From Strongylocentrotus droebachiensis (Eukaryota > Echinodermata > Echinoidea > Camarodonta > Strongylocentrotidae), in the NCBI GenBank assembly GCA_035222895.1, contig JAVYIG010002095.1:208044-272043 (forward strand): a stretch of DNA of 64,000 nt, in the 5' to 3' direction. Made by a program: the position numbers and the translations under genes. Positions within the stretch are counted from its first letter, which is position 1, and each line of letters begins with the position of its first letter. Shown here one piece after another: positions 54,744 through 64,000 of the stretch. Below the pieces are notes generated by a model. The model did no database searches. It had not been told where the DNA came from and saw only the letters and a program-made list of their open reading frames with translations.

Positions 54744-57700
54744 CTGCAAACAAAGCAAAAGAAAGGAGAAAAATAAACATTACAATTATTCATGCATTGA
54801 ATTTGTTTTATCTTTTATTTTTCCATGCTTTTTCCCTCCGCATGGATGTTATTGATTTTCAATTGGAACAAATTAACCAACATATATTCAAGGTAATTTA
54901 CATTTATAATATGAATAAAATGGACTACTCAAGATACAAATATTGGTTGAACTGTCAAGTTAACAGAAGACATACATATTTTAAAATTTCAATGCTCAAA
55001 GCTAGGCTTCAAGTTGCAAGTGCAAATGTAGAATAATACAGAAACTAAAACTCACCTGGAGTTCAGTCTCATACTGCTTCTGGAGATTGGGGTCCATGTG
55101 TACTTCAGGTGGCTTCAGGGCTGGCATCTCAACAAAGTTCATCTCTGCATCTCCACACAGTTTACGGGCAAGCCACAAGAAAGGCTTCTCAAAGTTGTAG
55201 TTGCTCTTAGCACTGATGTCATAGTACTGCACAGAGAGAATAACACAAAGAACGTAAATCTTCTCTCCCTCTCTCCTTCCCTTTCTTTAAATGCAATAAT
55301 GACCTACATGTACCAATAACTCATCAGGGCTCAACGCTAATTGGCCGCCTGGGACAAATGGGCGGCCACATATAAATATTGACCCCCAAAATATCAACAT
55401 TTTAGCATAAGGCATACAGATTCTAAAAAACTCTATCTGGAATCCTTTTTCAAAGAACTTAGTTTGGAGCCCTGTTTAAACAATATAGATATGTTTTTAT
55501 CAGAGTACATAAACTTCTATTCAAAGAACTGTTGGTTTACACAAAGGAAGTGCAATGGAACTACACTCTTTGGGACCTAGTAAGTTACCTTACTACAATT
55601 AGACCTTGTTATATCTGAGCTAAAAGACAGTAAATACCAAGAAGTGGGTTTAGTAAAAATTACCTTGTAATAGGGACAGCTTGCTATAACTTTTAGCAAA
55701 GTTTCACTTAAAACTTTTTCTGTAGTAACATAAGAGGGATATTATATACCTAATCACACCTTTATTGTTTATGAATACAACAAAGAATAAAATTAACAAA
55801 AATCAATTCTTGATCTGTAATCTCAAGGATATCACCCTATCATGAAAAATCATCAAGGGTGAACAAGTATCTATTGAGATCTTTAATTTTGCAAACTGGT
55901 TCAACGCTCAAAGCAATCGATGTGCTAGAAGAGGGATATTGTTTGCACAGGACAGACCTAAGGGCTTGTTGCCGTGGTAAACCACAAAAAAAAAAAAACA
56001 CTACCACAGCTTTTTATGTTTAAATGAATGGCAACTGCTCACAACAAAAATCTTGCATGTATTAACTGAGCTCTGTGTTATCAGATACAGAAATCTAAGC
56101 GAAATGCACTTAAAGTCATAATTTTTTTTACATGGTTTTGTTTTGTTGTTTCTGAACGACGAAGCCTAAGGGTTATACAGTGAAACCTGTCTATGAAGAC
56201 CACCCAAGGGAGACAAGAAAAGTGGTCTTTATAGGCAGTTGGTCTTGTAGACAGGTTCCTTTAGTGTATGTTTCAATGAGAAACAATTTTCAAGGGAAAC
56301 AAAAAATGTGGTCTTTGTAGAAAGGTGGTCACTAAAGCAGATTTGACTGTATCTTCTTACTTGGAGGTTCTTTTTCCTGTGGAAGGTGATGGTCTTTGCT
56401 TTGACTTTCCTCTCCTTGATGTCAACCTTGTTACCGCAGAGGACGATTGGGATGCTCTCACATACTCGCACCAAGTCACGATGCCAGTTGGGCACGTTCT
56501 TGTATGTGACTCTTGAAGTGACGTCGAACATGATGATGGCACACTGCCCTGTAAGTCAAACACAAAGAGGAAATATAATCTTTTCATCACAATCTCTCTT
56601 TAACCATAGTCATATAACCCCAGGGAAAAAATTAATATTTATAATTCGGGGGCTACTTTTCAGCTCGCCTGCATAAAAATAACACTCTAAAATTTGTTTT
56701 GCATTGATCTCTATGCAAATTTACTGGGGCTCTTTTGGGCATTTCGGGGGCAAATTCGCCCTGAGCCCCTGTGTATTTTTTTCACTGTATAACCCATTGC
56801 TTACGGGGACTGTGTGGTACGTCCATTAACCCTATTTAGCCCGGGCTATTTTGAAACTGCATAGCCCGGGGGGGGGGGGGGGGGGGGGGGGGCTTCTCAG
56901 GCCCCCCCCCCCTATGATCTCGGCCGTGAAACGACCGATCGCCGCGAAAATTTGCATACATGTCAAGTGAAGTGTATAGATTACTATGGTAATTTCAATT
57001 TTTTGAAAAATTCACTCATTTGCATATTTATGGTAATTTATGCAAATAAGGTAATCAAATTCACATTTTTGCCCATAAATCAGACATTATTCATATTTAA
57101 GCATTCTTTCTCACTACATATATTTGTTAGACCATTTGGAATAATAATACAACACAAAAAATTGAAAAACCAGGGTTATTCTTTATGTTATCTATTGTTT
57201 TGATAATTTCTTATGTATTTCTTTGTTTTTTTAACTCATGTATTTTTATTGTTTTTGTTGTTTTATTTCATTTCCAACTATAATTCAACTATTTTGACCC
57301 CAAAATAAACACCTTAACTATAAACAAGACCAAATAACCAATGTTTTATCTCTTTATTTGAAAAAATGAGATTTCCATGTTTTGTACACAAATCACAAAA
57401 ATGAGCGATTTTCGGGCTGACATTCAAAGACAAAAGGTCATGTGACTTTGTAATGGTAGGTCCGATTTTCGAAAAATTTCTTTCAAAAGATGCGCAAGAC
57501 TCGAAAGAAAAAAGTCACAAAATTTCAGTGCAAGATTTTCTTGCGTTAAAAAATTATTGCGAAAAATGTCGAGGGGGGGGGCTTCTCAAGCCCCCCCCCC
57601 CGGGCTAAATAGGGTTAAGCCTATGAGCATTAGAGAATTCAGTAGACTTTGGGTTAAAGGCATTCAATGAAGAAACCCTAAAAGAGCGACTGTGCTGCAA

Positions 57701-60700
57701 TACTGTTGGCTCAATATGAACTCGTGCACACCTACACCAGGGTCCCATTTCATAAAACTTGTTTATCAATAGCTGGTGTCAAAATTCAAAGACAAATTCT
57801 TGCAGTGACAATCACATACAGTTTGCTTGTTTGTTTGATTTCTGCATTCGAATAACAAATAAAAGGTTATACATTTTTATATAAGTATTACATACATAGC
57901 AAATCATGTCTAATAATAATATACAATAACCATAATACAAAGCATACAAACAAGTATAACGGATGTTTATATATATTTTTCATTGAAATAAATAGATAAA
58001 TTTCAGAATGCAGGAGACCGCCATTGTGAGCGGTTAGGCTGGAAATGGATGGTAATGGATGGTAATATATAGTAGTATAGTATATAGTACCACTATAAGA
58101 TTACTACTAAATGACAACAATCAATTCTTGACATGTAATCTCAGGGATATCACCCTATCATGAAAAATCATCAAGGGTGAACAAGTATCCATTGAGATCT
58201 TTAATTTTGCAAACTGGTTCAACGCTCAAAGCAATCGATGTGCTAGAAGAGGGATATTGTTTGCATGGGACAGACGGTCACAGACGGTCACAGACCTAAA
58301 AGCTTCTTCAGATATGCTGTGTTTAAACCAAGGAAAAAGTTCTTAAACTTATAACTGGTTAATAAGTACAGTAAATTTGTCAATACAGGTACAATTTTCC
58401 ATTCCCATAAGATGCACTCAAAGTACAGTACACTTTACTTCTCTATGCATAATATTAATTTGTTTTTCAGTCAACATGCAAATACTATTTCTACAAGGAG
58501 ATATCATGATTCAAGTACATTCCCAGTGAGCAGTAAAAACTATTGCTGAGAAGTAGTAAATTCATGCACCTTATATGCTGTGATTGTATGTTATCCTCTG
58601 TTTTTCGCATACTCAGGTAAATTTTATGCAATTTAGCTACACACAAATTATTTTTTCAGGTAAACAGCCTTGTAAAAAGACTGGTAAACTCAGCATTCCA
58701 TTTATTTTAATCATGGTATGTGATCGGCCCTATGCATAAAATATCTCAAAATAAGATGTCCAAGCCCAAAAGGCATGTTGATTGCACCCCCCCCCCCCCC
58801 TCCCCCACTTAAAGTCAGCAAAGAAATGTTAAATACAGGAGTTACTTCTTTTTGAATAATCAAACTTAACAAAAGGCACTTACCTTGGATGTAATAACCA
58901 TCTCGGAGTCCTCCAAACTTCTCCTGACCTGCTGTGTCCCATACATTGAATCTGATGGGACCCCTATTTGTGTAGAAGACGAGTGGATGGACCTCAACAC
59001 CAAGTGTTGCTATGAAAGAAAGAAAAATAAGAAATATAAGATTTTACACTATCCCCCAAATTAGTAGTCTCACAAATGAGAGCCTGAAACCACCACCAGA
59101 CCGAAAAAACAGCTACATTACCTCCCAAATGCAAAAAGAAAATAACACAAAGAGGGTAATTATTATCTTCCTCATTCTCTCTCTCTTTTTCATTCTTCAA
59201 ATGCGATAATGACCTACCCATAATAAGGACAGCTTGCTGTAACTTTAAGCAAAGTTTGTTTTACGGTAGTAAGATAAGGGGAATGTTATACACCTAATCA
59301 CACCTATTTTTTTAATGAATGCATCAAAGAATAAGATTACTACTACTTGACAACAATCAATTCTTGAACTGTAATCTCAGGGATATCACCCTATCATGAA
59401 ATATTAGCAAAGGTGTACAAGTATCCATCGAGATCTTTAATTTTGCAAACTGGTTCAACGCTCAAAGCAATCGATGTGCTAGAAGAGGGATATTGTTTGC
59501 ACAGGATTTACCTAAGGGCTTCTTCAGAAATGCTGCGGTAAACCACCGCAAAAAAAATATTCTGCAGTATTTTTCCTACGTGCTCCAAAATCTAATCAGA
59601 TAATCTTCCTATGGTGACACATATTGACACCAAGTTTGAAGTTCAAACCTCCCGTTCTTGAGATAATACCTGTAATTTCAGAAATTGACCTGTATGAGCT
59701 TTGACCTACCTCCCCCGGAATCTAAACAGATCATGTTTCCTATGAAATTCATAGCTAAAGTGTTCTCGAGGTATCGCGATAACGAGAAAGCGGGACGGAC
59801 GTACAATCCGAAAAAATGATGGCCCGAATTCACAAAGGAGGTTTGTAGACAAACCTAAGTTTATGTGCATCATATGATGCGTTTTGACGCGTTTCAAACC
59901 AAGGTTTGTCGACAAACCTCCTTTGTGAATTTGGGCCAATGCCTCCGGCACCACCTTGACCTAAAACTTATAGTTATCGGACTGTCACGTTAACTTTACA
60001 AATGAATTGTCATCCGCAGCTCACAACTTACCCAGATATCTCTTCTCAAACTCTCCTGTGAGATGCCTTTTCACGAACGTTGTTTTACCGGTACCTCCAT
60101 CACCAACTAATACAAGCTGTATAGGAAAGCAAAGGAGATCAAGTTAAACTATGTGGCATTTAGGTAATAACCATGGTTATTAGTATTAAATACAGCAGTC
60201 ACAACACCTAATCGACTCCACCCTGACTACATACCGACCAATTCTTGACCATTCAGGGAACTGTCATTTGTTGTACAGTCTGTAGTCAGTCTCCTTGGTA
60301 TGACCGAGTACTCATTGAGGACATACACCTATGATATTCAACAGTGTCATTTTTTTATAGTTTCCCTAACTTCATCTTCAATAGATTTCTTTGTGTCTCA
60401 GTCTTTTTCCAGGATGACATGGGTAGGGGTAAGCCCTCACCATCCAATGATGCATTCACTGAGGTTACTATAGCATTGCATCGAACAGTACACAGCATCA
60501 GGTAGGCTGGGACTGTAGATACCTGCAAATGCATACAATCGGAATCCAATGGCAACAGTCCTAATACATTGTAAATAGTAATACACATCTCCGAAGTGTC
60601 TTGAAAAAGTTTAAGTTATAAGAAAAATAAGCATTACTTGATAGAACTTCTTACATAGTGATCTCCAAGGTGAGAGACAAAATTTACTGTCAAACACATA

Positions 60701-60864
60701 AATATTGATAAATTCCGATTTGGCTCTGTTTTAAGTTAGCTTCCTTGACAAGGCAAATGAATTCTTCATTTTTGGTTTAAGTGGTGTGAATAGATATAAT
60801 TTACCTTGAATGTAGCGATGGGATCGACGGGCGTGACACCTGGAGTGATTGAGTCTGCATTCAT
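54699..60864 (-). CDS. RAN: Gene C: GTP-binding nuclear protein Ran
   Basis: Six exons, 5' to 3': 60805-60864, 60032-60116, 58884-59009, 56361-56548, 55056-55226, 54699-54743 (675 nt, 224 aa plus TAA). All G motifs are intact: P-loop GDGGTGKT (~25-32), effector region [19 protein letters not shown] (~73-77), NKVD (~130-133) and SAK (~158-160). The Ran-specific features are present too: [19 protein letters not shown], the basic KERKVKAK patch, and an acidic C-terminus ending PEDEDDI, with no CAAX prenylation box. Family knowledge: Ran's GTP gradient drives nuclear import/export and mitotic spindle assembly, with RCC1 as exchange factor. The protein is about 8 residues longer than vertebrate Ran, all at the variable N-terminus ([20 protein letters not shown]). 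Intron phases all agree. Confidence 0.98.
55056..55226 (-). CDS. RAN: RAN exon 5: SAK motif
   Basis: Acceptor TCTGTGCAG, donor CTCCAG/GTGAGT. It encodes [40 protein letters not shown] and [17 protein letters not shown]. Confidence 0.97.
55669..55985. repeat. RAN-intron repeat, copy 1 (intron 4)
   Basis: Shares TAATAGGGACAGCTTGCTAT, ACCTAATCACACCT, AGGGATATCACCCTATCATG, CTGGTTCAACGCTCAAAGCA and ATCGATGTGCTAGAAGAGGG with 58118-58303 and 59221-59535. Non-coding. Confidence 0.85.
56176..56351. mobile_element. TACAGT(C/G)AAACCTG element, copy at RAN exon 4 donor
   Basis: Termini TACAGTGAAACCTGTC / AGCAGATTTGACTGTA, ~176 bp, non-coding. It ends 9 bases from the RAN exon 4 border (56361). Confidence 0.85.
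56361..56548 (-). CDS. RAN: RAN exon 4: NKVD motif
   Basis: Acceptor GACTTACAG, donor CTCCAA/GTAAGA. It encodes [20 protein letters not shown], then [40 protein letters not shown] and NLQ. A DNA transposon copy begins 9 bases past the donor. Confidence 0.97.
56830..57614. mobile_element. PiggyBac-like non-autonomous element (TTAA target)
   Basis: Termini CCCTATTTAGCCCGGG / CCCGGGCTAAATAGGG are flanked by TTAA on both sides (56826-56829 and 57615-57618). Just inside are long G-runs and C-runs in inverted arrangement (GCTTCTCAGGCCCCC at the left, GGGGGCTTCTCAAGCCCCC at the right). TTAA duplication and CCC start are piggyBac hallmarks; no transposase frame is visible. Confidence 0.85.
58118..58303. 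repeat. RAN-intron repeat, copy 2 (intron 3, partial)
   Basis: Right half of the repeat: CAATCAATTCTTGACATGTA, CACCCTATCATGAAAAATCA, CTGGTTCAACGCTCAAAGCA. It ends in a CAGACGGTCACAGACGGTCA micro-duplication. Confidence 0.85.
58884..59009 (-). CDS. RAN: RAN exon 3: switch I/II
   Basis: Acceptor CTTTCATAG, donor CAAG/GTAAGT. It encodes [40 protein letters not shown] and IQ. The catalytic Gln of DTAGQ is present. Confidence 0.97.
59221..59535. repeat. RAN-intron repeat, copy 3 (intron 2)
   Basis: Full-length copy starting TAATAAGGACAGCTTGCTGT and containing the same blocks as copy 1, same orientation. Confidence 0.85.
59819..59940. mobile_element. MITE GGCCCGAATTCACAAAG family, copy 3
   Basis: Shortest copy, in RAN intron 2. 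It splits a different repeat (GGGACGGACGTACAATCCGA before, ATGCCTCCGGCACCACCTTG after), so it is a nested insertion. Confidence 0.85.
60032..60116 (-). CDS. RAN: RAN exon 2: P-loop
   Basis: Acceptor CCTATACAG, donor CTGG/GTAAGT. It encodes [20 protein letters not shown], then GEFEKRYL; the P-loop Lys-Thr is intact. Confidence 0.97.
60389..60544 (-). other. Duplicated segment with open frame, copy 1 (RAN intron 1)
   Basis: The minus strand reads [40 protein letters not shown] and [17 protein letters not shown] acceptor-like site precedes VSTV. Copy 2 is at 61370-61524. No protein family recognised; it may be an exon of an unknown gene or a repeat. Confidence 0.4.
60805..60864 (-). CDS. RAN: RAN exon 1 (start)
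   Basis: ATG at 60864 in the context AAAAATGAAT. It encodes [20 protein letters not shown], donor TTCAAG/GTAAAT, phase 0, directly joining LVLVGDGG. The 5' UTR probably extends upstream; its start is not visible. Confidence 0.9.
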
Positions 60865-61369
60865 TTTTATGTATGACACAGGTTCTCTTTGTGATGAAGT
60901 CTTTGTAAATAAACGAAGTGCAAAAATGGAATGAGTTTAATGTATAAATTAAAATGTCCAAGGTGAAACAAACAAATAAACAAGTATAAAACAGACAGGA
61001 TGCAAGGCAATTGAAAAACTCTAATAATGGGAAAGTATAACCCGGTTGCTGGAAAATGAGAAAAAAATATTAGGCAAAATTATTCTGATCAAAATAAAAA
61101 CATGTTTAAAAAACCTTTAAAATTAAATTTTGAAGTTATACAAAATCAACGAAACAAAAATTGGCAATCCGTGACCTTTCTTTCAAGGCCCTCTCTTATT
61201 TTCTCTGTACATGTATCTGCATACTGAATATATTGAAAATTCATTCTTTTTAAACTTAGCATTTATTTCTTTTAACGCATTCATTGTTCTTCTTCTTCTT
61301 CCAATGAGTACAGTCCTCTTTGTATTATAGTTGTACTTGCTAAATTGTTAAATGGACTTTGGCATCTTC

Positions 61370-61524
61370 TTTGTGTCTCAGTCTTTTTCCAGGATGACAT
61401 GGGTATGGGTAAGCCCTCATCATCTAACGATGCATTCACTGAGGTTACTATAGCATTGCATCGAACAGTACACAGCATCAAGTAGGCTGGGACTGTAGAT
61501 ACCTGCAAATGCATACAATCGGAA
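61370..61524 (-). other. Duplicated segment with open frame, copy 2 (upstream of RAN)
   Basis: Same frame as copy 1 with D for G and I for L ([20 protein letters not shown]). Homology stops after KKTETQR in both copies. Function unknown. Confidence 0.4.
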
Positions 61525-62311
61525 TGTTTTTTTCACTACTCTCCCTCCATAGACTTTACAAGCAAATGAGTGTATGCACACTGATGAAGATTTCCTATAG
61601 CTGTCATCAAATGTACGAGGATTTCAACGAGATTATGATTAACCTCATACATACATGCATGTACTCCTTTCCTTATTTCCCTTCTGTCATCCCTCCAGTA
61701 CAGAATGAGAAGAGGTGACATGTCACTGAAGAGGCAATTTGCCAATTCAACATGGCGTTTAAAGAATTAACAGAATTTCCATCCCTAGCATGAATCCTGT
61801 ATAGTCTGTATTCTATCAACCAGAAATTGGCAAAGCTGTATGGATGTCTTCGTTCATTTGCTCTAGATATAGAAATTTCATAAACTTTCAAGTTTCATTT
61901 TCTTAGTTACATGTACTGATGACAGCGTTATAGGGGTTGTATTGTATAAAAACATATTTGGTATAATTATATTTGGGAATGATATATAATTAAGAGTGCA
62001 TGAATGACTGAACATTTTCTTTAGGGAAATCATTTTTCTGATTTTTTTTTAGTACAAATAGGAGGAAACCTCGCAAGATACATCACTCATTAGAGTTGCA
62101 AATTTGCATTTGATTGCTATACTTTAAGTTTAGGAACTTCAAAGTCACAATTTCATATGTTTTATTGGATTTTGCTCAAAAAACTTTTCCACCGACTTGT
62201 TTCTCTGAATGTTTTACATTCTAATTCTAAAATCAATTTAAATATCAGGGTAAAATTCCTCTTTAAAATCATCTGATAACACTAAACAGTGGTCAGTAAC
62301 AAAATCGAACA
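61525..62311. other. Upstream of RAN, no gene seen
   Basis: AT-rich sequence with short frames only; no promoter element or exon I can support. Confidence 0.5.
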
Positions 62312-62499
62312 TTAAAGCCCCAATGTACTCTACTTGCTCCCACTATATAGAAATCAATTCCTAATCGGTGACCATTGGTCCCCCATGATCCTCTTTTTTA
62401 AATGTTTATTGAGAGCTGAGTTGATGAGATAGCCACCCGTTAGTGACCACCCTGGGTGGTCTAATCCCTCCTAGCCCGACTAGTACAGACGGCCTTTAA
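62312..62499. mobile_element. MITE family TTAAAGCC..., copy 3
   Basis: TTAAAGCCCC to GGCCTTTAA with the same CCCCCATGATCCTC and GAGAGCTGAGTTGATGAGAT blocks. Confidence 0.8.
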
Positions 62500-62504
62500 A
62501 GGGG

Positions 62505-62946
62505 TTTTAACAGTAGGGGCGCCGGTCTGAGAATGAGGATCCTCGTCATAAACGATGAGATCCTTGTAAACGCGGACAAAATGCGTCCTCAAAAATAAGG
62601 ATCGTCTGCATTTTTCTTTTTCATCGGCGCTCTGCGGGTTACCGAACCGCCTGCTGGCGATGTGAAAAATGGATTCCTCGTAAGAAAATAACTCTAGTTC
62701 ACCATCTATTTTTATGGGCTGCCCGTCTTCCCGAGGATCTATCGCTCATAATGTGAAAGTCTCTGTTAAAAGTCAATGTAAAAGGCATCAACAAAATCAT
62801 TGCAGAATCAGTTTTTTCGCATCGCCAACGCACCAGTCAAAATATGAAACGTCTGCCAAAATGTGGACGATTCTCATCTTTTAGGACGCATCGGTCCACG
62901 TTTATGAAGACGATCCTTATTCTCGGACCAGCGCCCCTGCTGGTTA
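62505..62946. mobile_element. TIR element AGGGGCGC(C/T)GGTC
   Basis: Termini CAGTAGGGGCGCCGGTCTGA / CGGACCAGCGCCCCTGCTG, continuing GAATGAGGATC / GATCCTTATTC: ~45 bp of inverted similarity. It contains no transposase. Confidence 0.75.
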
Positions 62947-63046
62947 ACTAATGAGACTTCTTGTCTTTCCGATCCCGTAGCCTGAATCAGGGCCAATCGG
63001 GTATACAACGACTATGGACGCCACCACAGCTGCAATCATGTGTGCA

Positions 63047-63403
63047 GAGATGCCAAGTTCAAAGATCAGCTATGCGTGACATTTTCATGACTCAGCGCGT
63101 GAGCGAGGGTATTGCGTACGTTTCAAAATCGCGTACGCACATGACACGTGATAGCAGGCCTGAATATTATGCATACTACGTACATGAACCCTGCGAGGAG
63201 CTTGACGAGGCCTCGATGCGGTCGGCCAGTACTATAGGTAGTCTAGCAATTACTTCCTTTTTTCACCCCTTTTTTCCCAGTCTGGCCTGAGTCATGACAA
63301 AAATTCAGTTTGGCCCTGATGCGTGACAAAAATGGGTGCCATGCGTGACAGCATTTTTAGACCCTCGATGCGTGACTGTCACGCATAATGCGCGACACTT
63401 GGT
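63047..63403. mobile_element. AGAGATGCCAAGT element, copy 2
   Basis: AGAGATGCCAAGTTCAAAGA to GCGCGACACTTGGTAGCTCT. The interior shares TCAGCTATGCGTGACATTTT, GCGGTCGGCCAGTA and GGGTGCCATGCGTGACAGC with copy 1. Confidence 0.8.
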
Positions 63404-64000
63404 AGCTCTACGTGGGTGTAACATAAGCGTGAGAATTTTAGTCTGTTTCGTGAACGCCAACCCACGTAGAGATCAAGTCGCTGACTACCGTTAATCAAGT
63501 TCATTCGTTTACGTGCAAAAGAAGAGGTAGATCTAGATGGCGATCCTCTGTATTTGCTAGTTTACACCCCCTTTAACAACCACATCTGGACATGCATAAA
63601 TCATGATCATGATGATAATTAATTGATCATGTTGATATCAATAATTTTTTGATAAAAATGTGAACACAGAAATGAAAGAGTCACTCTGCTCAATTTTTTT
63701 TACTTTAATCAGTTCCAAATTCCTTCTATCTAGGTTAATATTCTACTCCTTCATGTCATTTGATCATGGACATAAACACAAAGTTAAGACAAGAAAATCA
63801 TGACTATCAACTTATCAAGTCACTCTACTCTTTGTACTGTAGCCAATGCACATTTATGCACACATGTGTTGGCATTCCACACGGACGTGAAGCCAAGCAC
63901 GTTTCACGTCTTTCACACACACAAAGCCCGTACAAAAAACCAGTCATAACTGGATATCTGCGATGGATGGCATTACATATTCGACATTAATATTCACTGT
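63404..64000. other. Right edge, no gene seen
   Basis: No coding exon, RNA gene or named repeat recognised; short frames only. Confidence 0.5.

Noticed and set aside
54680-55036. 118-codon plus-strand frame
   Set aside because: Antisense to the RAN last exon and intron 5.

Overview
The window is eukaryotic: single-copy coding exons are split by long, AT-rich introns full of microsatellites, fold-back elements, LINE pieces and a large minisatellite. Gene content, intron style and the repeat types (generic 'cell-size-range' interspersed repeats ending in ATTATTATT, tRNA-derived SINE, CR1-like LINE pieces) suggest a marine invertebrate deuterostome, most likely an echinoderm such as a sea urchin. 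That placement is an inference; no species-specific marker was seen.

Three protein genes can be assembled from exons with consistent GT/AG borders and reading phases. Gene A (minus strand, 42095 down to 1148 and continuing past the left edge) has 18 candidate exons, whose phases chain without a break for about 1319 codons. It encodes an acidic, partly disordered, coiled-coil protein of centrosomal/M-phase-phosphoprotein type; MPHOSPH9 is a tentative guess only. Gene B (plus, 41066-49855, 10 exons, 283 aa) is BUD23/WBSCR22, the 18S rRNA guanine-N7 methyltransferase. Gene C (minus, 54699-60864, 6 exons, 224 aa) is the small GTPase RAN. B and C converge tail to tail across about 4.8 kb. A and B diverge and overlap: the candidate first exon of A lies inside intron 1 of B. 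BUD23 (ribosome maturation) and RAN (nuclear transport) are housekeeping genes with no operon-like link.

Region by region: 1-1147, fold-back element and AT microsatellite; 1148-18739, exons 18 to 5 of gene A with a relict LINE (7935-9760), a mariner-like inverted-repeat element (10482-11477) and copies of an exon fragment; 18740-29803, one 11 kb intron with a ~4.5 kb C-tract minisatellite (22270-26800), itself interrupted by a nested insertion holding a reverse-transcriptase fragment; 29804-33732, exons 4 to 2; 33733-41906, an intron with a 900-bp near-perfect palindrome bounded by 9-bp direct repeats, and a tRNA-derived SINE; 41066-49855, BUD23; 49856-54698, intergenic sequence and UTRs; 54699-60864, RAN; 60865-64000, repeats only.

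The most interesting observations are: a 954-bp TIR-bounded segment with a perfect 6-bp target duplication that encloses the candidate promoter and first exon of gene A; two copies of one DNA transposon abutting 5' splice sites in two different genes, one of which supplies the donor sequence itself; the 900-bp palindrome; a decoy copy of the BUD23 exon 4 acceptor; exon 9 fragments of gene A copied into nearby introns; and a duplicated ~155-bp segment upstream of RAN whose open frame is preserved in both copies. I saw no convincing defence-type or other wholly new gene system.
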